Shown here: one piece after another, positions 15,369 to 24,252 of the stretch
Layout: each line of letters begins with the position of its first letter
How positions within the stretch are numbered: the first letter of the stretch is position 1
The notes under the pieces: model-generated
The model's input: only the letters and a program-made list of their open reading frames with translations
Database searches by the model: none
Told to the model about the DNA's origin: nothing
Made by a program: the position numbers and the translations under genes
Source: JAGREO01 sp020446285
Lineage (GTDB): Bacteria > Pseudomonadota > Alphaproteobacteria > Geminicoccales > Geminicoccaceae
Reading direction: 5' to 3'
Length of the DNA: 64,000 bases
NCBI GenBank assembly: GCA_041398005.1
Contig: JAWKVP010000001.1
Coordinates: 124,001-188,000, forward strand

Positions 15369-18038
15369 CTAACCCGCGGCCAGCTTGTGGAATGCGGTCC
15401 CGTCGCGGTCAAGCTGTTCGATTGCGCCGGATTCCACGAGCTTGCCATGCTCCATGACGATCACGCTGGCGAATTCGCGCGCGAACTGCGGTTCCTGCAG
15501 GGCCCAGATCACCGACCGCCCCTCGAAGGCCCCAAGGATGGCCGAGAGGATATCGCCCCTCTCGCCCTTGTCGAGGGGGCCGGTCGCATCGGCGATGATG
15601 AGCACATCCGGTTCCTTGATCAGCGAGCGCGCGAGCCCGAGTTTCTGCCGCTGCGGGGCGGAGAGACGGGAACCGCCGATCCCGCATTCGAAACGAAGGC
15701 CGAGCTCGATGATGCGGTCGCGCAGGCCGGCATCGAGCAGGATGTCGGCGATGAGCGCTGCCGTCTTCTCCATCGACTGCGCCTGGCCGTAGGCCACCTT
15801 GCCGAACAGGATATTGTCCTGGACGGAGAGCGCATGATTGTAGTGCTTGCGGTCGAAGAACTCGATCGCACCGCTGAGATCGGCGGGCAGATCCTTGCGG
15901 AACGCGTCGCGCGCCTCGAGCACCCGCCGGCGCAGATCGTCATCGACGAGGCCGAGGCGATGGCGCGCGGTGATGATCTTCATCGGCAGCGACAGGAGCC
16001 GCGTGCGGTCGGTTTTCGAAAGCTCGCCGAGCCGGTTGATATCCGCCGCGCCGACGAGTGTTCGATATTCCGGCAGCTCCTCGGCATCGATGAAGCTGAA
16101 CTGGCTGAAATATTCATGGTCGGGCGGCAGTTCGGCGAAGAGCTCGACCATGGTCGCGGCGATCCGGTAGCCGACCTGCATCAGCTCGCCCGTGAGATTC
16201 TGGCCGTCGAGAATGCTCATGAAATAGGCGTTCGCGACCAGCCGGTCGATGTCGAGCCCCTCGCCGGTGGCCGTACCGAAGATCAGGTTCTCCGCGAGTG
16301 TCGCGTTGGTGTTGTAGCGGTCGGGATCGAACGGCTCGACGAGACGGGAGAGTCTCGGATCGCTCTCGAGGCGCCGCAGCATCTCGCCGCGCGCATCCAG
16401 CAGCCGTGTTTCCAGATCCTCGTCATCAGGCTGGCGGAGACGGGCGCGCAGCCCGAGCAGGTAGGCGTCGCGGTCGAGACGCACGGTTTCGAGCACCTCG
16501 ATCATGCGCGGCAGCCGGTCGGCCTCGTTCCCGATGCCGATGGAGGCGAAATCCGTCCAGTCATCGTCCGGGAACAGCTGTGTATTGCCGGAGCGCCCGG
16601 CCTCGAGGATGAACGCCTCGCGCGCCTTCCCGTCGGCATTCTCGTGAACGGGCCGGTGGTTGAGCCCGTAGAGCAGATTGTCGCGCATGGAACCCGAGAA
16701 GATCTGGGTCGGATTGCCGACGAAGGCGAGCTTGCGCCCGGTGAGACTCTCGGCCAGTTCGTTCACGTCGCTGCCATCATAGAGGACGCGCCCGCGGGTG
16801 GGGACGAGCAGCCCCGCCAGACAGAGTGCCAGTTCCTCCTTGCCGGCGCCGGAAGAGCCGACGATGGCGACATGCGCCGGCAGGTCGAGCGAGAATGACA
16901 GCGAATCGAGAATGACGCCGCCATCCTCGTCCTGCAGGGCCAGGTGCGAGACCCTCAGATCCTTGCGGAAATCCGGTGCGTGTTCGGGAATGTCGGCCTC
17001 GATGAGCGCATTGTCGCGAAGGCCCTGCGGCACGAACTGCATGACGACCTGATCGTACTTGATCCGCACGTCATAGAGCGTCTGGTAGAAGGACAGGAGT
17101 TCCTTCCAGGGCGAGGCGATGTCCTTCTGCGCGCCGATCACGGCAACGAGGGCGCCGACGGTGAGATCGCCCTGAATGACCAGATAGCCGCCAATGGCAT
17201 AGAAGAAGAACGGGCCGAGCTGGGCGAGGAAATTGTTGAGAAACTTGATAAGGAACTTCTTCTTGTAGATGTCGAAGCGAATATCGAAGACCTTCGCCAG
17301 CTCGCCGGAAAAGCGCGCGCGTTCGAACATCGTCGCATTATTGCCGCGTATGTCGCGCACGCCGGCCGCCGTCTCGCTGATCCTCTCGGCATTGCGCCGG
17401 ACCTGCCGCACGCGCTGCTTGCCAAGCTGGTTCACCTGCGCCTGCAGCCTTGGAATGAGCCAGATCTGCAGGGGATAGAGTGCGATCGCGGCGAAGCCGA
17501 GGACGGGATCCTGCACGAACATGAATGTGAGGCTGATGAGCAGCGTTCCGCCCTGAAGTCCGGGCGTGGTCACGGCCTCGCCGACAAATCCGCCAAGCGG
17601 CTCGACCTCGGCATTGATCATCTGCACGAGCTCGCCCTGGCTCAGCCTCCTCAGATGCGGCAGCGGAAACCGCAGGACATGGTCGAAAAGCTGGAAACGC
17701 AGCCGCCGCAGCATCCGTTCCGAGACCACGCCGGCATAGACATTGACGACATATTTGAGCGCGCCACTGGCGAGCACGACCAGAAGAAAGAGCCCGCACA
17801 GCGTCCACAGCAGTTCGAGCCGGTTCCACTCCATGTCGAAGAACACGGGCGCGGAATCCGTGCCGAGCGCGCGATTGATGATGAGCTTGGGCAGCTCCAG
17901 CGTGGCATAGCCGAGCGGCAGGGTGAGCGCCGTCAGTGCGAGAATCAGCATCTGCTGCTTCCACGCATAGCGCTTGAGAAACGCAAAGATGGTGGGTTCC
18001 ATCACCCCCTGCCCTGCCATCCGCCGGCCACGGTTCAC
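15369..18038 (-). CDS. ABC exporter-like protein with degenerate, expanded ATPase domain
   Basis: The 889-residue protein starts with an exporter-type transmembrane domain of six helices (residues about 25-330) and continues with an ATP-binding domain about 290 residues longer than normal. Walker A is GSSGAGKEE (about 393; Ser/Thr after Lys replaced by Glu). The signature is LSAPQ (about 791). Walker B is VLIIADATGPLD (about 813; catalytic Glu replaced by Ala). The switch His region reads WALQEPQ, with no His. Three segments resemble the stretch after a Q-loop: SMRDNLLYG, TLAENLIFG and SVQDNILFG (about 452, 580, 740). Hydrolysis is probably impaired. GTG 18038 follows GAGAGG; ATG 18002 is an alternative. 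It is the first gene of the run with cyclase and lipid genes. Confidence 0.88.
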   Translation of the reverse strand: MNRGRRMAGQGVMEPTIFAFLKRYAWKQQMLILALTALTLPLGYATLELPKLIINRALGTDSAPVFFDMEWNRLELLWTLCGLFLLVVLASGALKYVVNVYAGVVSERMLRRLRFQLFDHVLRFPLPHLRRLSQGELVQMINAEVEPLGGFVGEAVTTPGLQGGTLLISLTFMFVQDPVLGFAAIALYPLQIWLIPRLQAQVNQLGKQRVRQVRRNAERISETAAGVRDIRGNNATMFERARFSGELAKVFDIRFDIYKKKFLIKFLNNFLAQLGPFFFYAIGGYLVIQGDLTVGALVAVIGAQKDIASPWKELLSFYQTLYDVRIKYDQVVMQFVPQGLRDNALIEADIPEHAPDFRKDLRVSHLALQDEDGGVILDSLSFSLDLPAHVAIVGSSGAGKEELALCLAGLLVPTRGRVLYDGSDVNELAESLTGRKLAFVGNPTQIFSGSMRDNLLYGLNHRPVHENADGKAREAFILEAGRSGNTQLFPDDDWTDFASIGIGNEADRLPRMIEVLETVRLDRDAYLLGLRARLRQPDDEDLETRLLDARGEMLRRLESDPRLSRLVEPFDPDRYNTNATLAENLIFGTATGEGLDIDRLVANAYFMSILDGQNLTGELMQVGYRIAATMVELFAELPPDHEYFSQFSFIDAEELPEYRTLVGAADINRLGELSKTDRTRLLSLPMKIITARHRLGLVDDDLRRRVLEARDAFRKDLPADLSGAIEFFDRKHYNHALSVQDNILFGKVAYGQAQSMEKTAALIADILLDAGLRDRIIELGLRFECGIGGSRLSAPQRQKLGLARSLIKEPDVLIIADATGPLDKGERGDILSAILGAFEGRSVIWALQEPQFAREFASVIVMEHGKLVESGAIEQLDRDGTAFHKLAAG

Positions 18039-18094
18039 CGGCCCTCTCTTGTGGTAAAGTCTAGCAGCACGTCAACCAATTGATAGTCGCGATG

Positions 18095-18171
18095 CCCTTG
18101 CGTTCAGGCGCCACTCCCGCTCGGTCGCTAGTCGTCGCTTCGCTCCTCCACTCTCGCAGCAAGCAGCAGGG
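18095..18171 (+). repeat. Interspersed repeat, copy A (divergent)
   Basis: The copy starts with the family core cttgcgttcaggcgcca and contains cggtcggtcgctagtcg. It ends in a degenerate form of the hairpin module (cagcaagcagcaggg). It lies between the 3' end of the Flp pilin gene and the 5' end of the ABC gene. A block near cacgcaggctgcg is missing compared with other copies. Confidence 0.75.
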
Positions 18172-18188
18172 AATAGACTCGAAGAGAT

Positions 18189-18458
18189 TCATGGTGTCGT
18201 GTCGCGCTGCATGCTCCTGATGATGCTGTTGCCGGCCGTGTTCCAAAGGGCGCCGGCTTCGCCTCCCATCAGCCGGAGACCGGCGAATGCGGTGATGGCG
18301 ACCACGGCCGCCATCAGGGCGTATTCGATTGCCGTTGCCCCGGTCCGCGACCGCAGGAAACGAAAGCGGCGGCGGCCGGGACCCTGAACACGGACCAGCG
18401 GCGGTCCGGCTCCGCACGACACGGGTCCACGAGCCTTGCGCCCTTGATGATCCGGCAT
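18189..18458 (-). CDS. Flp/Fap-type IVb pilin
   Basis: The 89-residue protein has the class IVb prepilin core RTGATAIEYALMAAVVAITA: Gly cleavage position, Glu at +5-like spacing, then a single hydrophobic helix. The C-terminal part (GGEAGALWNTAGNSIIRSM) is the usual short tail. The leader before the Gly is about 39 residues, longer than usual for Flp pilins, so an internal start is possible, although AAGGA sits seven bases before ATG 18458. No tad/cpa assembly genes are in the window. An AT-rich ttaacaaatccttaat stretch upstream probably holds the promoter. Repeat copies flank it on both sides. Confidence 0.85.
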   Translation of the reverse strand: MPDHQGRKARGPVSCGAGPPLVRVQGPGRRRFRFLRSRTGATAIEYALMAAVVAITAFAGLRLMGGEAGALWNTAGNSIIRSMQRDTTP

Positions 18459-18574
18459 GGGTCGATCCTTGTAACGGGTTCTTGGACCGGCAGCCGGACC
18501 CTCCCCGCCCGAAAACCGCCGTCACCGGGAACATGGACCACCCGCATTAAGGATTTGTTAACACGGAATACTAC

Positions 18575-18746
18575 CGGAAAATGCCGCAGTCAGTTGCCAC
18601 CGAGGAGTCCGCCGCAAGCAGCGGGCTGTTGCTCTTGCGTTCAGGCGCCACGCAGGCTGCGCTCCCGGTCGGTCGCTAGTCGTCGCTTACGCTTCTCCAC
18701 CCCGCCGCAAGCAACGGAAAATGCCGCAGTCAGTTGCCACCGAGGA
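18575..18746 (+). repeat. Interspersed repeat, copy B, flanked by 32-bp direct repeats
   Basis: The core unit (about 18632-18695) lies between two copies of the hairpin module (ccgccgcaagcagcgg at 18609-18624 and ccccgccgcaagcaacgg at 18699-18716). The whole is flanked by identical 32-base direct repeats at 18575-18606 and 18715-18746. The second repeat contains the last codons and stop of the asmA-family gene; the first is a detached extra copy of that gene end. It looks like an insertion or unequal recombination at the 3' end of the gene. Confidence 0.85.
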
Positions 18747-20859
18747 ATCTGCCCAGCGATTCGAGGGCCTTTTCGGCCGGTTTCACGGCTTGGGCCGGCT
18801 GATCCTCGCCGGATGCCGCCCCGTCATCGCCTTCCCCTGAGGGAGCATTTCCGCCGAGAAGTTCCTTGACGAGGCCGCCGGCGGCCGCCTTGCCGGGGTC
18901 GACCCCCAGGACCTTTTCCAGATTTTCCCCGACCTCGCCGAGCTTGCCGCCCTTCGCCGCGAGCCCGCCGACGATAGCGCCCACCCCCTCGCCGGAAAGG
19001 ACATTGCCCGTGAGCGCGCCGTCGATATCGAGCTGCACCTGCGGATCGGACCAGGGGCCGTGCACGACGATCGGAACGCCGAGTTCGAGATCGGGGTCGG
19101 ATGTCGCATCCTGCCCCTGCAGGGTCGACGCCGCCTTCGGCGCAAGGCGGTAATCCAGCGTCCGCGCGGGAAGATCGACCGTGCCCGCCCCGGTCACACG
19201 CAGAAGCGGCGCGCGCAACGCCATGTCCTCATTGCGCAATACACCCTTGTCGATGGTGAACGTACCGCCGAGTTCGGCGAAATCGGTCTTTCGCTCCTCC
19301 TTCGCCGCATGGCTGACACCAAGCGTCATCACCTGACGGACGACGGCACCGATATTGAAACCGAGGATCGCACCGTCACGCAGCATGATCGTGCCATCGC
19401 CGTCGAGCGCCTCGATCAGCGCCTTCACACTCGCCCCCTCGCTCTTGAGCGATAGCCCGACATCGCCCGTACCCTCGAGACGCTCGAAGCCGGCAAGGGA
19501 TTTCAGGATCGGCAGGAGTGCTATTCCCTCGAGCTTCGCGCTCGCCTTCAACGAGGGCGCATCGTTCCCGGCGATATCGGCCTCGGCCTCGAGATTGCCG
19601 CCATAGAGCGCCTGTTCGAGAATTTTCAGCCGCGCATGAAGATTGTCGGCAAAGAGCTCATACTTGCCGGCACCGAGTTCGATCCCGCGCGCCTCGAGAC
19701 CCGCCGTCTCCACCACGAGATCGAGATCGACCGGAAGCGGCAGCGGCAGATCGAGGGGATCATCCGGCCAGCCCGCTGCGGCGGCGCTGCCGTCGGCCGC
19801 TGCCGGTGCTGCGTCCGGATCGCCCGTATCTCCCTCCGGCGGGAGATACGGCCCGAGGTCGAGGGCCGCGAGCGCGAGACTGCCGGAAAGCTTCGCACGG
19901 TCGCCGAGCGTCACCGCGAGATCGCCGCTCGCGGACATCCGGTCGACCGAAAGCTGAAACGGCGCGATATCGAAAGCCCCGGCCGTGCCGGCGAGACCGG
20001 CATCCAGCTTCACCGCCGAGAGCACGCCATCCGGCAGGTCGAGCGGCTGGCCGGCCCAGGAGGCGAGATGCCGGGGATCGCTGAGATCGATCCCGGTCCT
20101 GACATCGAAAGCCTGCTTGCCGCCATCGAGCTTGCCGGCGAGCGACGCCGTTCCGCCGGGCATGGTCAGATCGAGCTGCAGATCGCTGGCGCCCCCCGCC
20201 GCAAGCGCGTTCGCATCGGCGATCCGGCCTTTCAGAGCGGCATTCTCGCCACCCTGAACCAGCGAACCGTCAATGTCGATGACGGGCGAACCGGCGCTGC
20301 CGGCAATGGTCAGCTGGATGTTCTCGAAACTCCGCTCGATCCCCGACCGGCGGTCCGCGAAGGTGACGAGACCGTTTTCGATGCGAATGTCGCCCAGGAC
20401 GATTTCGGGAAGCGCACCGCCGCCGCCATCACCGCTCCCGCCGTCCGCCTTCGGCCCGCCATCGCCGCCGCTATCGCCGAAGTCCCAGTTGGCGACGCCG
20501 TTCTCGTCGATGGAGAGATGGGCCACCGGCTGCACCAGTCTGAGAACCGCGACATCCACCCGGCCGTCGAGATAGGCGAGCGCGTCGACCTGCAGGTCGA
20601 GTTGCTCGAAGGCGAGCATGTCCTTCTCGTCCTCACCCTCGCGATTGGCGAGCGCAACCTTGCCCGCATGCAGCGTCAGCGGCGGCCACAGTGTGTAGTC
20701 GAGATCGCCGTCGATGCGGAGCTCGCGCCCCAGTGCCCGCCCGGCCAGTGTCTGCACCTGATCCTTGATGAACGAGGCGGGCAGCAGGAACGGCGCCGCG
20801 ACGATGACGGCAACCACGAGAATGACGATGACGAAAAGCCAGGTGAGCAGCTTGCGCAT
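18730..20859 (-). CDS. AsmA family protein
   Basis: The 709-residue protein has one N-terminal membrane anchor (LLTWLFVIVILVVAVIVAAPFLLP, residues 4-27) and a long periplasmic region rich in short beta repeats. The opening (FIKDQVQTLAGRALGRELRIDGDL) and the late DGTIMLRDGAILGFNIGAVV region are diagnostic for AsmA. Such proteins form elongated grooves thought to help move phospholipids to the outer membrane. The last ten codons lie in a 32-bp sequence repeated on the far side of repeat copy B, but the reading frame is intact and ends LGRFLGGN. It has no operon partner on either side. Confidence 0.9.
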   Translation of the reverse strand: MRKLLTWLFVIVILVVAVIVAAPFLLPASFIKDQVQTLAGRALGRELRIDGDLDYTLWPPLTLHAGKVALANREGEDEKDMLAFEQLDLQVDALAYLDGRVDVAVLRLVQPVAHLSIDENGVANWDFGDSGGDGGPKADGGSGDGGGGALPEIVLGDIRIENGLVTFADRRSGIERSFENIQLTIAGSAGSPVIDIDGSLVQGGENAALKGRIADANALAAGGASDLQLDLTMPGGTASLAGKLDGGKQAFDVRTGIDLSDPRHLASWAGQPLDLPDGVLSAVKLDAGLAGTAGAFDIAPFQLSVDRMSASGDLAVTLGDRAKLSGSLALAALDLGPYLPPEGDTGDPDAAPAAADGSAAAAGWPDDPLDLPLPLPVDLDLVVETAGLEARGIELGAGKYELFADNLHARLKILEQALYGGNLEAEADIAGNDAPSLKASAKLEGIALLPILKSLAGFERLEGTGDVGLSLKSEGASVKALIEALDGDGTIMLRDGAILGFNIGAVVRQVMTLGVSHAAKEERKTDFAELGGTFTIDKGVLRNEDMALRAPLLRVTGAGTVDLPARTLDYRLAPKAASTLQGQDATSDPDLELGVPIVVHGPWSDPQVQLDIDGALTGNVLSGEGVGAIVGGLAAKGGKLGEVGENLEKVLGVDPGKAAAGGLVKELLGGNAPSGEGDDGAASGEDQPAQAVKPAEKALESLGRFLGGN

Positions 20860-20972
20860 GGGTCCGGAACCATCCGTTCGACAGCGGGGTTTCCGCCCGC
20901 GCCGATGGTAGCGACGCCGACGGGGCGTGCATCATGCCAATGAATGCGCGGCGACGCCAGAGCGCGATGCCG

Positions 20973-20996
20973 GTCCCCGTGGCATACCGCGGGGAC
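20973..20996 (-). terminator. Hairpin after the dihaem cytochrome gene
   Basis: Arms GTCCCCG (20973-20979) and CGGGGAC (20990-20996) flank a ten-base loop, 18 bases beyond the minus-strand stop at 21015. There is no T run, so termination is inferred from position only. Confidence 0.4.
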
Positions 20997-21014
20997 AGAA
21001 CGTCGCTATTCCGA

Positions 21015-21881
21015 TTATGGCAAGTTTTTCAAGAACGTGATGATCGCGTTTCGATCTTCGTCCGGCAGTTTGGATGTTCCATTATTGATGATCTTCGCCA
21101 TGCCACTTCCGGCGAAATCTCCATCAGGCAACATGCCAAGCTGCAGGAAAAGTGACAGATCACCCTCGCTCCAGTCGCCGATCCCCGCGTCATCGGCCGT
21201 GATCGCCGGCACGTTCTCGCCCTCCGCACCATCCGGATTGCCGCTCCAGTCACGGGAATGATCCAGCGCGCCGAACAGGTTGCGCGGCGTATGACATTCC
21301 GCGCAATGCCCCGGACCGAGCGCCAGATAGGCACCACGGTTCCACACCTCGTCGCGGTCGGCGACGGGCTCGAAACGTTCGGGTTCGAAGAACAGCCAGC
21401 GCCATCCCCACAGGGCCACCCGCAGGTCGAGCGGAATGTCGAGATACGGCCAGACCGGCATTTTCAGCTCATGCTCCGGCGATGACGCTTCCACCGGTTC
21501 GATCGTGTCGAGATAGCCCTTGAGCGCGATCAGGTCCTCATCGCTCATATGGGTGTAGGAGGTGAACGGAAAGGCCGGATAATAGGGATCGCCCTCGGGC
21601 GAGACCCCCTCGCGCATCGCCCTGATGAAATCGGCATCGCTCCATCCGCCGATGCCCGTCGCCGCATCCGGAGTGATGTTGGGCGGATAGAAGGTGCCGA
21701 ACGGCGACACGATGGGATCGCCACCGGCAAGCACGGGCCCCTCGCCGGTGGTATGGCAATTGGTGCAGCCACCGATATCGAAGAGCAGTGCACCGCGATC
21801 GGCGGGCTGGTTCTGCGCAAGCGCCGGCGACGCGCCCGCGATCACGCCGACCGCGAGCGGAAGAACGAACAGGATATGCAC
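21015..21881 (-). CDS. Dihaem c-type cytochrome
   Basis: The 288-residue protein has a cleavable signal peptide (residues 1-22, ending SPALAQ) and two haem-binding CxxCH motifs, CTNCH (about 39) and CAECH (about 189). It therefore has two cytochrome c domains in the periplasm. The layout resembles cytochrome subunits of membrane alcohol, sugar or thiosulfate dehydrogenases. No catalytic subunit is adjacent, so it probably shuttles electrons from a partner encoded elsewhere. It follows the cytochrome c' gene by 27 bases on the same strand, which suggests a two-gene operon. Confidence 0.9.
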   Translation of the reverse strand: MHILFVLPLAVGVIAGASPALAQNQPADRGALLFDIGGCTNCHTTGEGPVLAGGDPIVSPFGTFYPPNITPDAATGIGGWSDADFIRAMREGVSPEGDPYYPAFPFTSYTHMSDEDLIALKGYLDTIEPVEASSPEHELKMPVWPYLDIPLDLRVALWGWRWLFFEPERFEPVADRDEVWNRGAYLALGPGHCAECHTPRNLFGALDHSRDWSGNPDGAEGENVPAITADDAGIGDWSEGDLSLFLQLGMLPDGDFAGSGMAKIINNGTSKLPDEDRNAIITFLKNLP

Positions 21882-21908
21882 GATTGACGGCTCCGGACGG
21901 GGCGGGAT

Positions 21909-22361
21909 TCAGTTCTTCTTGCGGTAATCCGCGTGGCAACCGCCGCAGCCGTCCCTGCCCATGGCGGCAAACGCGGCGAGAGATGCCTGCGCATCGCCGC
22001 TCCCGGCCGCAGCATCGAGATCGCCGGCGAGCTTGGCCAGCCTGTCGGACGCGGCCTGGAAACCGTCCGGGTCCTCCCAGATCGACGGCAGCGCCTCGGT
22101 GGGCGGGTCGAGACTGTCCTCGGGAAACATGGCGGGAATGGCGGCGGCGATATCGGCGATCGCGCGGGCATGGATGCCGACCTGATCCATCAGTTGCGTC
22201 TGGTCCGTCAGGATCGATTTCAAGGCACCCGAATGCGCACCGAGCGCCTTCATCGCGGTCTCGCGATAGGCAACGATGCCTGTTGCTTCCTGGGCCCGGG
22301 AACCGGTCGGGGCGGTGATTGCGACCATGACGGCAGCCAGGGCCAGGGTTCGAAGCTTCAT
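21909..22361 (-). CDS. Cytochrome c' (class II)
   Basis: The 150-residue protein has a signal peptide ending about SRAQ. As usual for cytochrome c', the single haem site lies at the C terminus: CGGCHADYRKK. The preceding helices (LKSILTDQTQLMDQVGIHARAIADIAAAI) form the four-helix bundle. Proteins of this class bind NO or act as periplasmic electron carriers. ATG 22361 is preceded by GGAGGGG. It is probably co-transcribed with the dihaem cytochrome. Confidence 0.92.
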   Translation of the reverse strand: MKLRTLALAAVMVAITAPTGSRAQEATGIVAYRETAMKALGAHSGALKSILTDQTQLMDQVGIHARAIADIAAAIPAMFPEDSLDPPTEALPSIWEDPDGFQAASDRLAKLAGDLDAAAGSGDAQASLAAFAAMGRDGCGGCHADYRKKN

Positions 22362-22494
22362 GTAGACATCCCCTCCATTGACGACAGAAGACAGACGATT
22401 GCCCGTCCGGATCAATCCTCACACATGGAACAGAATTTGCCGGTGGAGCGCAATCACGAATTCCGGGGAATAACGCCCAAGTGATCCCGCGACG

Positions 22495-24246
22495 TCAGCT
22501 CGCCGGCATCGGTGCCGCGTCGATGATCTCGAATGACGGGCGCACCTCGCCCCGGTATTCCTCGCGGCGCAGTCGCCCGGCGAGCATGATCGTGCCGCCT
22601 TCCTGCATGAGAGGCGCATCGAGTCCCTTCTGCGTGGCGCGAAAGGCGATGGCCTTGACGCTGCCGCCGGCGGGGCCGCCGAGAAGACAGGAAAGATGGC
22701 CCGTTCCCACCTCGCGCGGACGCATGATCCGCGCATCGCGAACGGCGAGCAGCGGTTCGGGATTGCCAGCACCGTAGGGGGCCAGCGCCGCGAGCTTTTC
22801 CACCAGATCGAGACTGACACCCGCGGGCGATATCATCGCCTCGAGTTCCAGCGGCGCGGGGCCGGGTTCCTCGGCGGCCGTTGCCCGTTCGACGACGAAT
22901 GCCTCGAATGCGGCGAGATTCTCCTGCCTGACGGTCACACCGGCCGCCATCGGGTGACCGCCGCCCCGTTCGAGCAGCCCCGCCTCGCGCGCCTCCAGCA
23001 CGAGACGGCCGATATCGATGCCCGGCACCGAACGCGCCGAGCCGGTGCCGATCCCGTCCTCGAAGCCGATGGCGAAGCACGGGCGGTGATGGCGCTCCAT
23101 CAGGCGCGCGGCGACGATGCCGACGACACCGGCGTGCCAGCCCTCTCCCGCCGCCACGAGGACCGGCTGTCCCGCCTCCGCGCGCGCGGCGACATTGCGC
23201 TCCGCCGCCCCGAGACAGTCGCGTTCGAGTGACTGCCGCCTGCGGTTGAGTTCGTCGAGTGCTATGGCGATGCTCCCGGCCTCGTCCGCATCATCGGTGG
23301 ACAGCAGCTTCCAGCCGAGATCGCTGCGCCCGAGCCTCCCGCCCGCATTGATCCGCGGCCCGAGGGCGAAACCGAACTGCGATGCCTCGCTCACCCGTTC
23401 GACTCCCGCCGCCCGGCCGAGCGCCTCGAGACCGGCGACACCACCGCCCGCGGCGATCTTCAGCCCCTGTCGAACGAAAGCGCGGTTGAGCCCGCGCAGC
23501 GGCACCACATCGCACACCGTCCCGAGCGCCACCAGATCGAGCCAGCGCATGAGATCCGGCACGGAGCCACGACCCCGCATCGCCCGGTTCAGTCCCGCGA
23601 GCAGCACGAAGGTCACGCCCACCGCCGCGAGATCGCCGAGCGGGCCCTCCTGATCCGGCCGGTTCGGATTGATGACCGCCAGCGCCGGCGGAAGCCTGCT
23701 TTCGGCGAGATGATGATCGACGACGATCGTATCCAGCCCGCGCGCCGCCGCATGTTCGAGCGCTGCGTGCGCGGTCGTGCCGCTGTCGAGAGTGACGAGG
23801 ATGCGCGCGCCGGCATCGGCGAGACGGTCGACAGCAGCCACGTTCGGCCCGTAACCGTCCGTCAGCCGATTGGGAATGACGACCTCGAACGGACAGTCGA
23901 AAGCCCGCAGACAGCGCACGAACAGGGCGGTCGAGGTGGCACCGTCGACGTCATAGTCACCGATGATGCCGATCGTCACCTTCGCGCCGATCGCATCGGC
24001 GAGCCGCTCCACCGCCGCGTCGAGACCGAGCAGGTGCGACGGATCGGGCAGAAGGTCGCGGATGCGCGGTTCAAGAAAGGCCGTCGCCTCATCCTGGCCG
24101 ACATCGCGACCGGCGAGGATCCGCGCGACGATCTCCGGCAGGTGCAGGCGCTGACCGAGGCGGACGGTCCGTTCGGGATCCGGTTCGCGCAGCAGCCAGC
24201 GCCGGCCGGTGAATGAATGCTCGACCAGCGTCGCCGGTTCGCTCAC
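22495..24246 (-). CDS. recJ: Single-stranded-DNA-specific exonuclease RecJ
   Basis: The 583-residue protein carries the DHH phosphoesterase motifs: IGDYDVDGATS (about 95), LVTLDSGTTAHAAL, VVDHHLAE (about 177) and RINAGGRLGRS. The DHHA1 motif GGGHPMAAGVTV follows (about 425), then an OB-like C-terminal domain. It degrades single-stranded DNA 5' to 3' in recombination and repair. It is the last gene of an alaC-like/hom/glpX/recJ run, seven bases after glpX, an order found in many alphaproteobacteria. Confidence 0.96.
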   Translation of the reverse strand: MSEPATLVEHSFTGRRWLLREPDPERTVRLGQRLHLPEIVARILAGRDVGQDEATAFLEPRIRDLLPDPSHLLGLDAAVERLADAIGAKVTIGIIGDYDVDGATSTALFVRCLRAFDCPFEVVIPNRLTDGYGPNVAAVDRLADAGARILVTLDSGTTAHAALEHAAARGLDTIVVDHHLAESRLPPALAVINPNRPDQEGPLGDLAAVGVTFVLLAGLNRAMRGRGSVPDLMRWLDLVALGTVCDVVPLRGLNRAFVRQGLKIAAGGGVAGLEALGRAAGVERVSEASQFGFALGPRINAGGRLGRSDLGWKLLSTDDADEAGSIAIALDELNRRRQSLERDCLGAAERNVAARAEAGQPVLVAAGEGWHAGVVGIVAARLMERHHRPCFAIGFEDGIGTGSARSVPGIDIGRLVLEAREAGLLERGGGHPMAAGVTVRQENLAAFEAFVVERATAAEEPGPAPLELEAMISPAGVSLDLVEKLAALAPYGAGNPEPLLAVRDARIMRPREVGTGHLSCLLGGPAGGSVKAIAFRATQKGLDAPLMQEGGTIMLAGRLRREEYRGEVRPSFEIIDAAPMPAS

Positions 24247-24252
24247 GCCGCC

